64,000 nucleotides of DNA, taken from Paraburkholderia sp. BCC1884. GTDB taxonomy: Bacteria > Pseudomonadota > Gammaproteobacteria > Burkholderiales > Burkholderiaceae. Positions 15,507 through 24,173 of the stretch are shown here, in pieces. Positions within the stretch are counted from its first letter, which is position 1. Every line of letters begins with the position of its first letter. Where the stretch lies: NCBI RefSeq assembly GCF_900996225.1, contig NZ_CAAJGL010000112.1, positions 62,001 through 126,000 of the forward strand. The letters run 5' to 3'. The notes beneath the pieces were generated by a model. The model was given only the letters and a program-made list of their open reading frames with translations. It did not search any database and was not told where the DNA came from. The position numbers were made by a program, and so were the translations under genes.

Positions 15507-16569
15507 ATTGCAGTCGGCCGGCTTGCGGCTCGTTTCGCCGGATGCGGGCGCGGCGAGCCGGCGAGGTGGCGCGGGACCGTCGGACCATAAGGCGGTCACG
15601 GTGGATGGCGTGACCATCATGGTGCCGGTGCATACCAGTAGCGCGTGGCACTCGCCCTTCGTCGCGCAGACGCCGGATGCAAGCGGCTCGAGCGCGCTGT
15701 TGCGCGGCACGATTCCCATCGCCAACATCAGCTTTCCGCGCGCGCCGCGTTTTTACGGCATGCAGACGCTCGATGGCGTGCCGTATTCGCACATCGCCGC
15801 ACTGCACAGCGCGGATGTGCTTGCGACCACGGTGCTGCAAACCTGCATTCGTTACGAGAGTCGCCGCAAGAGTTGCAAGTTCTGCGCGATCGGTCAATCG
15901 CTCGCGGCGGGGCGCACGATCGCGCGCAAGACGCCCGAGCAACTGGCGGAGGTGGCGCGCGCGGCGGTGCTGCTCGACGGCGTCAAGCATATGGTGCTGA
16001 CGACCGGTACACCGCCCACGCCCGATCGCGGCGCGCAGATTTTGTGCGAGAGCGCCTTCGCGATCAAGGCCGCCGTCGATCTGCCGATCCAGGCGCAGTG
16101 CGAGCCGCCCGACGACGATCGCTGGTTCGCGCGCATGAAAGCGAGCGGCATCGACACGCTCGGCATGCATCTCGAAGTGGTGACGCCGGCATTGCGCGAA
16201 CGCATCATGCCGGGCAAGGCGAGCGTGCCGCTTGCCCGTTACATGGCAGCCTTCAAAGCGGCAGTGGCCGTGTTCGGACGAGGCCAGGTCAGCACATACA
16301 TACTCGCGGGCCTCGGTGACAGCGCCGAAGCGATCCTCGCGATGTCGCGTGAATTGATCGAACTCGGCGTTTATCCATTCGTGGTGCCGTTCGTGCCGAT
16401 CAGTGGCACACCGCTCGAAGATCATCCCGCGCCTACGCCTGAGTTCATGAAGTCGGTGCTGCAACCGCTCGGCGGCATGCTCAGCGCCGCTGCGATGCGG
16501 TCGAGCGATATCAAGGCGGGCTGCGGCAAATGCGGCGCGTGTTCGTCGCTGTCTTCGTACGAGGTGTGA
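15457..16569 (+). CDS. nitD: MSMEG_0568-family radical SAM enzyme
   Basis: A 370-residue radical SAM protein of the Nit1C cluster. The cluster-binding cysteines are C130, C140 and C143 (CX9CX2C), not the usual CX3CX2C. A second cysteine group at the C-terminus, C356/C359/C362 (CGKCGACSS), could hold an auxiliary iron-sulfur centre. The rest forms a TIM-barrel-like core with GMHLEVVTPALRERIMPGKA, which is reminiscent of lipoyl and biotin synthase relatives. It overlaps both neighbours closely (50 bp with the nitrilase, 2-bp gap to the acetyltransferase). It may build or break down the nitrile-containing metabolite; its reaction has not been described to my knowledge. Confidence 0.87.
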   Translation: MNASETLSAESRQLMTELQSAGLRLVSPDAGAASRRGGAGPSDHKAVTVDGVTIMVPVHTSSAWHSPFVAQTPDASGSSALLRGTIPIANISFPRAPRFYGMQTLDGVPYSHIAALHSADVLATTVLQTCIRYESRRKSCKFCAIGQSLAAGRTIARKTPEQLAEVARAAVLLDGVKHMVLTTGTPPTPDRGAQILCESAFAIKAAVDLPIQAQCEPPDDDRWFARMKASGIDTLGMHLEVVTPALRERIMPGKASVPLARYMAAFKAAVAVFGRGQVSTYILAGLGDSAEAILAMSRELIELGVYPFVVPFVPISGTPLEDHPAPTPEFMKSVLQPLGGMLSAAAMRSSDIKAGCGKCGACSSLSSYEV

Positions 16570-16571
16570 TC

Positions 16572-17186
16572 ATGTTCGGTGAAGCGATTGCAGGCGAGGC
16601 GCTGGAAGGCGAGGTGGCTTTCGCGCCTTATGTACCGAGCGAATTCCGCATCAAGTGGACGACGCTGGATTGGGAGGCCGAGGAAGCCTTCAAATTGCGG
16701 CGCGCGGTGTTCTGCATCGAGCAGGGCATTTTCGTCGGTGACGATCGCGATGAGATCGATCGGCACGCCCAGCAACTGGTGGCGGTGAGTTGCGTCGCCG
16801 GGATGGCGGAGCAGGTGGTGGGCACGGTGCGAATCCATCGCGATCACGACAACGTATGGTTCGGTTCACGTTTGGCCGTGCATGCCGCGTTCCGCCGCTA
16901 CGGCAAGATCGGTGCGACCCTGATTCGTCTCGCGGTGAGCAGCGCGCATGCGCTCGGTTGCGAAACCTTCCTCGCACACGTGCAAAGCCAGAATGTGCCG
17001 CTTTTTCGCGCGATGCATTGGGATGTGCTCGCGGAGGAAACCTTGCTGGGTCGCCCGCATCATTTGATGCAGGCGCAACTGGATTGCTATGCGCCGTGTG
17101 CTACGCCGCGCGGCGGTTTCGTTACCCAGGCACGCGCGCAGGGTGAAGCGCCGAGACGCCGCGGGTCAGAACGGAGCGCGGCATGA
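16572..17186 (+). CDS. nitE: MSMEG_0567-family GNAT N-acetyltransferase
   Basis: A 204-residue protein with a GNAT fold in residues about 25-170. The acetyl-CoA-binding motif A is SRLAVHAAFRRYGKIGATLI, with the R/Q-x-x-G-x-G/A core modified to RYGKIG, and the substrate-side motif includes FRAMHWDVLAEE. It belongs to the Nit1C-specific acetyltransferase group, which in some genomes is fused to the AIR-synthase-like protein. Here the two remain separate but their genes overlap by 4 bp. The ATG at 16572 comes 2 bp after the radical SAM stop. The last 30 residues are basic and probably disordered. The acceptor is unknown. Confidence 0.83.
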   Translation: MFGEAIAGEALEGEVAFAPYVPSEFRIKWTTLDWEAEEAFKLRRAVFCIEQGIFVGDDRDEIDRHAQQLVAVSCVAGMAEQVVGTVRIHRDHDNVWFGSRLAVHAAFRRYGKIGATLIRLAVSSAHALGCETFLAHVQSQNVPLFRAMHWDVLAEETLLGRPHHLMQAQLDCYAPCATPRGGFVTQARAQGEAPRRRGSERSAA

Positions 17187-18166
17187 GCCTGGCCGATCTC
17201 GTCGCCGGCTTGCGCGAGAGCCGTGGCTTCCGGCACAAGACCGATATCGTCGACGTGGTCGGCGCGCTCGCGCGGCGTTTGCCCGGCGGCACGCGCGATC
17301 TCGCGCAAGCGGTCGCGCTGGGCGACGATTGCGCTGCGCTCGCGGATGGCGACGGCTATTTGCTGTTTGCAATCGAAGGGATGGTCAGCGATTTCGTCAG
17401 CGCGATGCCGTGGTTCGCGGGTTACAGCAGCGTGATGGCCAACATCAGCGATATCTACGCCATGGGCGGGCGACCACTGGCGGTCGTGGATGCGCTGTGG
17501 AGTCCCGGCATCGATGCGGCCGACCAGGTGTTGGCGGGGATGGCGGCGGCGTCGGTGGCGTATGGCGTGCCGATCGTCGGCGGTCATACGAACACGCGCA
17601 GCGACGCCGCGCAACTGGCGGTGTCGATCGTCGGTCGTGCCAAGGCCTTGCTGTCGAGCTTCAATGCGAGAGCAGGCGACAAGCTGATGATGGCGGTCGA
17701 TCTGCGCGGCCGTTTCGAAGAACCGTACCCGTTCTGGAACGCCTCAGTCGATGCGCCGTCGGTGCGTCTGCGCGGCGATCTGGAGCTATTGCCGCAACTC
17801 GCGGAAAGCGGCCTATGCGACGCGGCGAAGGACATCAGCATGGCGGGCACGCTCGGCACCGCGCTGATGTTGCTGGAGTGCTCCCAGGTGGGCGCGCGCA
17901 TCGATCTCGCACGTATTCCGAAGCCTGCGGATGTGCCGCTGGCGCGTTGGGTGACCGCCTTCCCGAGTTTCGGTTATCTGCTTTCCGTGCGGCCCGAACA
18001 GGTGGAAGCCGTGCAGGCGCAATTCGACCAGCGCTCGCTGGCCTGCGCCGTGATCGGTTCGGTGGATGCGTCTCGCAAGGTGGTCGTGCAAAGCCAGCAG
18101 GAAGCGGAGGTTTTGTGGGACTTCGAACGTGAGCCATTCATTGTCGCGCGAGGCGGTGTGCAATGA
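17183..18166 (+). CDS. nitF: Sll0787-family AIR synthase-like protein
   Basis: A 327-residue member of the PurM/AIR-synthase superfamily, which also contains thiamine-phosphate kinase, HypE and SelD. The N-terminal half has the ATP-binding aspartates in ALGDDCAALADGDGY and NISDIYAMGGRPLAVVDALW. The C-terminal half has the glycine loop KDISMAGTLGTALMLLECS. It is therefore expected to use ATP to activate an oxygen or sulfur atom, or to phosphorylate a small molecule. It is specific to Nit1C clusters. It overlaps the acetyltransferase gene (ATGA at 17183) and the glycosyltransferase gene (ATGA at 18163), so it sits within one tightly coupled polycistron. Confidence 0.85.
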   Translation: MSLADLVAGLRESRGFRHKTDIVDVVGALARRLPGGTRDLAQAVALGDDCAALADGDGYLLFAIEGMVSDFVSAMPWFAGYSSVMANISDIYAMGGRPLAVVDALWSPGIDAADQVLAGMAAASVAYGVPIVGGHTNTRSDAAQLAVSIVGRAKALLSSFNARAGDKLMMAVDLRGRFEEPYPFWNASVDAPSVRLRGDLELLPQLAESGLCDAAKDISMAGTLGTALMLLECSQVGARIDLARIPKPADVPLARWVTAFPSFGYLLSVRPEQVEAVQAQFDQRSLACAVIGSVDASRKVVVQSQQEAEVLWDFEREPFIVARGGVQ

Positions 18167-19332
18167 GCGCGCTGCGAATCGCGCTACTCGCGCATTCGGT
18201 CAATCCGCGTGGCGGCGTCGTGCATACGCTGGAACTCGCCGCCGCGTTATCGACGCGCGGGCATGAGGTGACTGTCATCGTGCCCGCTGCGCCCGGCGAA
18301 ACGCTATTCCGCCTGCCGCCTTGCCGGGTCGTCTACGCGCCGATCGTCCTGTCTCAAGCGAATACCGTCGCGATGGTCGAGGCTCGCATCGATGCCTTCA
18401 AACACGCGCTGGCTGAACACGACGCCGCGGCGTTCGATGTGCTGCATGCACAGGACAGTATTAGCGGCAACGCGCTTGCTGAGATGAAGGCAGAAGGACA
18501 GATCCGCGGCTTCGTACGCACGGTGCATCACCTCGACCATTTCGACGACCCACGTCTGGCAGCGTGGCAACGTCGAGCGTATGAGGAGGCGGATCAGGTG
18601 CTGTGCGTTAGCGAGACGTGGACGCGCGAAATGCAAAGGGCTTATGGCATTCGTGCGAGCACGGTGCCGAACGGCGTGGACGTTACGCGCTTTTCGTCTT
18701 TGGCGCGTGCGGACGACGCAAACCTGCGCGAGCGCTTAGGCATCGGTCGCGGCCCGATCGTACTCGCGGTAGGCGGCATTGAAGCGCGCAAGAACACTTT
18801 GACCTTGCTCGATGCGTTTTCCGACGTGCATCGCGTATTGCCGCAGGCGCAACTGGTGCTCGCTGGTGGTGCGAGCCTGCTCGACCACGATGCTTATACG
18901 CGCCGGTTCCTGCAACGGGCGGCCGATCTGAACCTGTCGATCGGTCCGCATGAAAGCGTGGTGATAACCGGCCCGCTCGACGATGCGGCGATGCCCGCGC
19001 TGTTTCGCAGCGCGCATGTCCTGTCGATGGTGTCCTTGCGCGAAGGGTTCGGCCTCGTCGTGCTGGAGGCGCTCGCCAGCGGCGCACCGGTGGTGGCGTC
19101 CGCCATCGCGCCATTCACGGAGTATCTCGACGACGCCACCTGCTGTTGGGCGGACCCCGCCGACGTCGCCTCGGTTGCCGCTGCTTTATTGCGCGCGCTG
19201 AGCGGAAACACGATCGATTTCAAGCACGCAGTGCCCGCTTTGCTGACGCGATTCAGCTGGGCAGCGAGCGCACGCCGTCACGTCGAGGCATACCGGCAGT
19301 TGCTCGCCAGGCGTGACACGATTTTCAACTGA
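18163..19332 (+). CDS. MSMEG_0565-family GT4-type glycosyltransferase
   Basis: A 389-residue GT-B glycosyltransferase of family GT4. The N-terminal acceptor domain starts LRIALLAHSVNPRGGVVHTL, with the glycine loop that holds the nucleotide sugar. The C-terminal donor domain shows VPNGVDVTRF, AVGGIEARKN and the EX7E motif in REGFGLVVLEALASG. Membership in the Nit1C cluster is conserved in this family, and it suggests that a sugar conjugate is an intermediate or product of the pathway, which goes beyond simple nitrile hydrolysis. No membrane segment is present, so it acts in the cytoplasm. Confidence 0.85.
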   Translation: MSALRIALLAHSVNPRGGVVHTLELAAALSTRGHEVTVIVPAAPGETLFRLPPCRVVYAPIVLSQANTVAMVEARIDAFKHALAEHDAAAFDVLHAQDSISGNALAEMKAEGQIRGFVRTVHHLDHFDDPRLAAWQRRAYEEADQVLCVSETWTREMQRAYGIRASTVPNGVDVTRFSSLARADDANLRERLGIGRGPIVLAVGGIEARKNTLTLLDAFSDVHRVLPQAQLVLAGGASLLDHDAYTRRFLQRAADLNLSIGPHESVVITGPLDDAAMPALFRSAHVLSMVSLREGFGLVVLEALASGAPVVASAIAPFTEYLDDATCCWADPADVASVAAALLRALSGNTIDFKHAVPALLTRFSWAASARRHVEAYRQLLARRDTIFN

Positions 19333-19345
19333 TTGAGGATTAGCC

Positions 19346-19630
19346 ATGCCCGTCATGCATTTCCGTATTCAATGGCCCGACGGCGGCGAGGCGAACTGCT
19401 ATTCGCCCTCGCTCGTCATTCGCGACTTCTTCACACCGGGTGAGGCCTACGCGCTGGACGATTTCGTCGCACGTTCGCGTCAGGCGCTCGGCATCGCTTC
19501 CGAGCGCGTGCGCGAGAAATATGGCTTTGCCTGTTCGGCGGCGATGGATCAACTCGCGCAGATCGAGCGCGAGGCGGCGCGTTTTCGTGACCGGCCGAAT
19601 GCGGCGGTCAAGGTAATCGAGTTCAGCTAG
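19346..19630 (+). CDS. nitG: MSMEG_0570-family nitrogen-starvation protein
   Basis: A 94-residue cytoplasmic protein beginning MPVMHFRIQWPDGGEANCYS. It contains the segment SLVIRDFFTPGEAYALDDFV that typifies the MSMEG_0570 family of Nit1C clusters. No catalytic motif is obvious; a single C23 and a C61 are present. It lies 13 bp after the glycosyltransferase and 27 bp before the flavoprotein gene. Its constant association with a nitrilase and a flavin monooxygenase suggests a small accessory or carrier-like subunit, but nothing in the sequence proves this. Confidence 0.83.
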   Translation: MPVMHFRIQWPDGGEANCYSPSLVIRDFFTPGEAYALDDFVARSRQALGIASERVREKYGFACSAAMDQLAQIEREAARFRDRPNAAVKVIEFS

Positions 19631-19657
19631 GCGCTGATTTTTTTCAGAGGATGCATC

Positions 19658-20947
19658 ATGTCGAATCCAGCACATCTCCCGCGCGCCGAAGGGCACTATA
19701 GCGTGCTCGTCGTAGGCGGCGGCCAGGCGGGACTGTCGGTGAGCCATTACCTCAAGGAGGCCGGCCTCGACCATCTCGTCATTGAAAAGAATACGGTGAC
19801 GCACACCTGGCGCGAGCAGCGCTGGGACGCGTTCTGTCTCGTGACGCCGAACTGGCAATGCGCTCTGCCGGGTTACCCGTATCGCGGCGACGATCCGCAC
19901 GGCTTCATGAAGAAGGACGAGATCGTTGCGTACCTCGACGGTTTCATCGCGCAGGTCGAAGCGCCGGTGCTCGAGCGGACCGAAGTCAAACGCGTCAAGC
20001 GGCGCGACGATGGCGTTTATTCAGTCGTGACCACACAAGGCGAGTTCACCGCGGATCAGGTCGTAGTGGCCTCGGGTGGCTATCACACACCGATCGTGCC
20101 GCGGCTCGCCGAACGTTTGCCCGCGCGGGTCGTGCAGATTCAGTCGTCCGCGTATCGCAATCCGCAATCGCTGCCCGAGGGCGCGGTGATGGTGGTCGGC
20201 ACCGGACAATCCGGCGCGCAGATTGCCGAGGATCTGCATCTGGCGGGGCGCAAGGTCGTGCTCGCGGTCGGCGAAGCGCCACGCTGCGCGCGCTTCTATC
20301 GCGGTCGCGACGTGGTCGACTGGCTGGCCGATATGCAGTATTACGACATGCCGGTCGAGAAGCATCCGCTGCGTGAAGGCGTACGCGACAACACCAATCA
20401 CTACGTGACGGGCCGCGACGGCGGGCGCGATATCGACCTGCGCCGGTTTGCAGCGGAAGGCATGGAGTTATACGGTCGACTCGACGACCTGCGCGACGGC
20501 CAATTTCATTTCTCGCCGACGCTCGGCGCCAATCTCGACGCAGCGGACGATACCTACAACCGGATCAATGCGAGTATCGACGGCTTCATTGAAAAGCACG
20601 CTATCGATGCGCCCGCTGGCGGTGCCTATGAACCCGTGTGGCGTCCAGCGGAAGAGCGGGCTACGCTCGATCTGGAAACGAGCGGGATCGCAGCGATTGT
20701 GTGGTGTATCGGCTTCACGCCTGATTTCAGCTGGCTCGATGCACCGGTGTTCAATGGCCGAGGCTATCCGGCGCATACGCGCGGCATCACGCCGATCGAC
20801 GGTCTGTATTTCGTCGGCTTGCCATGGTTGCATACGTGGGGATCGGGACGCTTCTCCGGCGTCGCGCGCGACGCGGAGTTCATCGTCCAGACAATTCGCG
20901 AGAATGCGCGCGAGCGGGCTTCGTTGACGGCGGCGGTGGCGGCCTGA
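19658..20947 (+). CDS. nitH: MSMEG_0569-family flavin-dependent oxidoreductase, last Nit1C gene
   Basis: A 429-residue FAD/NADPH enzyme related to flavin-containing and Baeyer-Villiger-type monooxygenases. The FAD motif is VVGGGQAGLS near residue 17, and the second nucleotide motif VVGTGQSGAQIAEDL sits near residue 177. The monooxygenase-like segment TWREQRWDAFCLVTPNW lies between. It probably hydroxylates or oxidises a nitrogen- or carbon-containing intermediate with oxygen and NADPH. It ends the Nit1C operon, and a hairpin follows at 20968-20995. In cyanide-assimilating pseudomonads the oxygenase of this cluster is thought essential for growth on cyanide; that is known for the homologue, not shown here. 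Confidence 0.87.
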   Translation: MSNPAHLPRAEGHYSVLVVGGGQAGLSVSHYLKEAGLDHLVIEKNTVTHTWREQRWDAFCLVTPNWQCALPGYPYRGDDPHGFMKKDEIVAYLDGFIAQVEAPVLERTEVKRVKRRDDGVYSVVTTQGEFTADQVVVASGGYHTPIVPRLAERLPARVVQIQSSAYRNPQSLPEGAVMVVGTGQSGAQIAEDLHLAGRKVVLAVGEAPRCARFYRGRDVVDWLADMQYYDMPVEKHPLREGVRDNTNHYVTGRDGGRDIDLRRFAAEGMELYGRLDDLRDGQFHFSPTLGANLDAADDTYNRINASIDGFIEKHAIDAPAGGAYEPVWRPAEERATLDLETSGIAAIVWCIGFTPDFSWLDAPVFNGRGYPAHTRGITPIDGLYFVGLPWLHTWGSGRFSGVARDAEFIVQTIRENARERASLTAAVAA

Positions 20948-20961
20948 ACCGGAGCGCGAAT

Positions 20962-20995
20962 CGAAAAGGCCACTGCGTTTTTCGACGCAGCGGCC
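20962..20995 (-). terminator. Hairpin terminator of the phospholipase C gene
   Basis: GGCCACTGCG and CGCAGCGGCC form a 10-bp stem with one mismatch around an 8-nt loop. Read on the minus strand the stem is followed by TTTTCGA, so it best serves the plcN transcript. It also lies 20 bp after the last Nit1C stop and could end that message too. Confidence 0.6.
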
Positions 20996-21004
20996 ATTCA
21001 CGCT

Positions 21005-23116
21005 TTAGCTACCCAGTGCCGGATCGCTCATGCTGCTCTTGCCCGTCTCCACGTGACCAGCAAAACGGCGTACGAACGAAGCGTCGGTGTCGACCGTAAT
21101 CGCGAGGTCGTACCAGCCATGCGCATTGCGCAGATCGAGATATAGCTGCTCCGTATCGCCGCCACGCACGGCGTGCTTGATTACGTTGCCGGTGTCATAG
21201 GCGTTGACGATCGTGAACTGGCAACGCGCACTGCCCACGTTTTCCAGTCGCAATTGCAGATTGCCGTTCGAGACGTCGTAGCCTTCGGCCACTTCCGGTC
21301 GCGCGGTATCCGCGCCATTCCACCAGTTGCGGGCAACCGGCTTGCCAGCGAAGCGTCGCAGAAAACCGTTCGGACCGTACACGGTGAAATCGTAGGTACC
21401 GTCGGCATTCAGCGGCAATTGATCCTGCAGGCGCTTGCCGGCTTCGACCGTATAGGTGCGCGGCGCGTCGAGGCTGTTGGCGGCATAGACCAGAAATACC
21501 GCGCCGGTACGGCCCGTGTTGACGAAGCGCATCGTGAGCTGGTTGCCGTTGCTTTCGCCATGCACGCGCACGAACAGTTCGTACGGCAGCGCGCGTGCCG
21601 GGCGCACGCCGGACTCCTGCTTCGGGACGGCTTGCACCAGCGGCGGCACTGGCACGTAATCCGCGTGACGGTTCTGATCGGGCGGCACGTAGCCGGTCGT
21701 GCCCGGCAGGGCCGGGAGCGCGTCGTTCGGATTGGTGAAGTTGAAGGCCGACATCAGATCGCCGCACACGGCACGGCGCCACGGCGTGATATTCGATTCG
21801 CCGAGGTTGTGGTCATGGCCAAAACGCTTTTCGATGAAGCGGATTACCGACGTATGGTCGAACAGTTCCGAGCACACGTAGCCGCCTTTCGACCACGGCG
21901 AGACCACCAGCATCGGCACGCGCGGACCGAGCCCGTACGGACCCGATGAAGTCTGCGTAGTGCCGGCGTAGATTTCGTTGCTGGTGTCGACCGTAGACAG
22001 ACCGTTCGCGCTCGAAGCCGGGGCGAACGGCGGCGACATATGATCGAAGAAGCCGTCGTTCTCGTCGTAGTTGATCAGCAGGACCGTCTTGCTCCACACC
22101 TCGGGGTTCGACGTGAGAATCTGCAGCACCTGATCGATGTACCACGCGCCATAGTTCGACGGCCAGTTCGGATGCTCGGAATACGCTTCGGGCGCGACGA
22201 TCCACGAAACTTGCGGCAGCGAGTTGTTCTGCACGTCGCGCTTCAGAATGTCGAAGTAGCCGTCGCCTTGTGCGGCGTTGGTGCCGGTGCGCGCGTTGTC
22301 GTAGAGCGGATTGCCCGGCTGCGCGTTACGGTATTGATTGAAGTACAGCAGCGAGTTGTCGCCGTAATTGCCGATGTACGGATTCTGCGTCCAGCCCCAC
22401 GAGCCGCTTGCGTTGAGTCCGGTGCCCATGTCCTGATAGATCTTCCACGTGATGCCCGCGTTCTGCAGCACTTCGGGATACGTCGACCAGCCGTAGCCGA
22501 GTTCGGAATTGTCGATCACCGGACCGCCGCCGCTGCCGTCGTTGCCGACCCAGCCGCTCCACATGTAGTAACGGTTCGGATCGGTCGGGCCCATCAGCGA
22601 GCAGTGGTACGCGTCGCAGATCGTGAAGGCGTCGGCGAGCTGATAGTGAAACGGAATGTCGTCGCGCGTGAGGTAGGCCATCGTCGTGGTGCCTTTCGAC
22701 GGTACCCACTGATCGTAGCGGCCGCCGTTCCATGCGGCGTGCGTGCTGTTCCAGTCGTGCGCGAGGTCTTGCAGGAATTGCAGGCCGAGGTTCGGCGCGG
22801 TAGGGTGGAACGGCAACACGTAGCCGGCGTCGGCGGCAAGCGGCTGATACCAAACCGGCTTGCCGTTCGGCAGGTTGATCGCGCGCGTGTCGCCAAAACC
22901 GCGTACGCCCTTGAGCGTGCCGAAGTAGTGATCGAACGAACGGTTTTCCTGCATCAGCACGACGATGTGCTCGACGTCGCGAATCGAACCGGTCTGGTTG
23001 TTGGCCGGAATGGCGAGCGCGTTGCGAATGCCCAGCGGCAACATGCTCAACGCGGTCGCGGAACCGGCGGCGTGGGCAGCGGAGCGCAGAAAATCACGGC
23101 GATTTTTTGAAGTCAT
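21005..23116 (-). CDS. plcN: Phosphocholine-specific phospholipase C, Tat-exported
   Basis: A 703-residue secreted enzyme that cleaves phosphatidylcholine-type lipids to diacylglycerol and a phosphorylated head group. The first 35 residues are a Tat signal with NRRDFLRSA and a cleavage after RNALA. The family's nucleophile region IVVLMQENRSFDHYFGTLKG follows, later LINYDENDGFFDHMSPP, which carries metal ligands. The C-terminus has two repeated beta-sandwich domains typical of the PlcN/PlcH group (MRFVNTGRTGAVFLVYAANS and LRLENVGSARCQFTIVNAYD). It is expected to act outside the cell or in the periplasm, releasing phosphate and choline. Whether it is haemolytic cannot be told. A small lipoprotein gene lies directly upstream on the same strand. 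Confidence 0.9.
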   Translation of the reverse strand: MTSKNRRDFLRSAAHAAGSATALSMLPLGIRNALAIPANNQTGSIRDVEHIVVLMQENRSFDHYFGTLKGVRGFGDTRAINLPNGKPVWYQPLAADAGYVLPFHPTAPNLGLQFLQDLAHDWNSTHAAWNGGRYDQWVPSKGTTTMAYLTRDDIPFHYQLADAFTICDAYHCSLMGPTDPNRYYMWSGWVGNDGSGGGPVIDNSELGYGWSTYPEVLQNAGITWKIYQDMGTGLNASGSWGWTQNPYIGNYGDNSLLYFNQYRNAQPGNPLYDNARTGTNAAQGDGYFDILKRDVQNNSLPQVSWIVAPEAYSEHPNWPSNYGAWYIDQVLQILTSNPEVWSKTVLLINYDENDGFFDHMSPPFAPASSANGLSTVDTSNEIYAGTTQTSSGPYGLGPRVPMLVVSPWSKGGYVCSELFDHTSVIRFIEKRFGHDHNLGESNITPWRRAVCGDLMSAFNFTNPNDALPALPGTTGYVPPDQNRHADYVPVPPLVQAVPKQESGVRPARALPYELFVRVHGESNGNQLTMRFVNTGRTGAVFLVYAANSLDAPRTYTVEAGKRLQDQLPLNADGTYDFTVYGPNGFLRRFAGKPVARNWWNGADTARPEVAEGYDVSNGNLQLRLENVGSARCQFTIVNAYDTGNVIKHAVRGGDTEQLYLDLRNAHGWYDLAITVDTDASFVRRFAGHVETGKSSMSDPALGS

Positions 23117-23198
23117 GGTATTGGCTTTCGATCTTCGGTGGAGGAACGATGCACAAGGCGCGCGAGCTTGAGCCGCGCGTCGCGTGGGGGCGCGGAAC

Positions 23199-23525
23199 TC
23201 AGTCCACGGTGTGGATCACGGGCGGGGCGAGCGGCGTCGGCGCGGCCGAGGACAATGCCGGGTCGGCGCTTGAAGCAGGTAGTGCAGGGGTTTGAATCGT
23301 GAATGCTGCGGGTGCGGGGGCGACGGATGCGGGATTTGCCGGGAGTACGGTGGTGCTGCCGTTGTCGTCGGTAGCGGGACTGCCGGTCGAACTGGTGGTG
23401 CTCGCGTCGGGCGTCCTCTCGTCGTCACTGCAGGCTGCGCTCAGCATGCATAGCGACACGACGATCAACGCCCTCGTCAAACGTTTGCGACGCGAAGCGG
23501 CAGTCGGCTGCGACAGAACGGACAT
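23199..23525 (-). CDS. Small Pro/Ala/Ser/Thr-rich lipoprotein, unknown function
   Basis: A 108-residue protein with a lipoprotein signal: a basic N-terminus (SRRKRLTRALIVVSL) followed by the lipobox LSAAC, so the mature chain would begin at about C32. The mature part is low-complexity, rich in Ala, Pro, Ser and Thr, with an acidic start (SDDERTPDAS). Asp after the lipidated Cys is not at +2 (Ser is), so outer-membrane sorting is likely. I recognise no domain. It ends 82 bp before the phospholipase C start on the same strand and may be co-transcribed. The composition could also arise from drift in GC-rich DNA, but the signal is convincing. Confidence 0.6.
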   Translation of the reverse strand: MSVLSQPTAASRRKRLTRALIVVSLCMLSAACSDDERTPDASTTSSTGSPATDDNGSTTVLPANPASVAPAPAAFTIQTPALPASSADPALSSAAPTPLAPPVIHTVD

Positions 23526-23662
23526 GGCATGTCTCCGGCACGGGGAGGGAGTGCCAGGGCGTTAGCGATGCCCCGGTCAGCGATGCCGAAGGATAGTCGC
23601 TGACCTGTGTAACTTTTGTGAAGAAATGGTGAGTTGGGGAAAGTTGGGGAATTGATTCCCCG

Positions 23663-24124
23663 TCAGTCCGCGATCGCGACGATCGCCTCGATCTCGACGG
23701 TAATATTGCCCGGCAGCGAACCCACGCCGACCGCCGAGCGCGAATGGCGACCGGCTTCGCCGAATATATCGACGAACAGATCGGAGCAGCCGTTGATGAC
23801 GCGAGGGTGCTCGGTGAAGTCCGGCGCGGCATTGACCATGCCGAGCAGCTTGACCACGCTCTTCACGCGTCGCAGATCGCCCAGTTCGTTATGCAGCACC
23901 GCGAGCAGATTGAGGCCGACCATTTGCGCGTGCCGGTAGGCTTCGTCTGCGGTGACCGTGGCGCCGACCTTGCCGGTCATCAAGCGGCCGGTTTCGTCGA
24001 GCGGTCCCTGGCCGGATAGATACAGCAGGTTGCCCTCGCGCGTGCAGTGCCTGAAATTGCCGATCGGCGTCGGCACTTGCGGAAGCTTGAGGCCGCGCGT
24101 GTGCAGCCGGTCGTAGCAGTTCAT
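23663..24124 (-). CDS. RidA-family enamine/imine deaminase
   Basis: A 153-residue YjgF/YER057c/UK114 protein. RidA hydrolyses reactive enamine/imine intermediates released by PLP-dependent ammonia lyases. The recognisable parts are LLYLSGQGPLDETG, the central LLAVLHNELGDLRRVKSVVK and the C-terminal GNITVEIEAIVAIAD. The usual catalytic arginine of the RidA subgroup (near residue 105, in SRxxV) is not clearly present; the equivalent segment reads RHSRSAVGVGSLPG, so it may belong to a Rid2/Rid-like subgroup. It follows the IclR gene by 49 bp on the same strand and lies opposite a PLP enzyme gene whose product it probably protects against. Confidence 0.82.
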   Translation of the reverse strand: MNCYDRLHTRGLKLPQVPTPIGNFRHCTREGNLLYLSGQGPLDETGRLMTGKVGATVTADEAYRHAQMVGLNLLAVLHNELGDLRRVKSVVKLLGMVNAAPDFTEHPRVINGCSDLFVDIFGEAGRHSRSAVGVGSLPGNITVEIEAIVAIAD

Positions 24125-24173
24125 CGATAGGAAATGAGGACGAATGGTGTGAATGAGTGAGTGCGAAGGCGTG

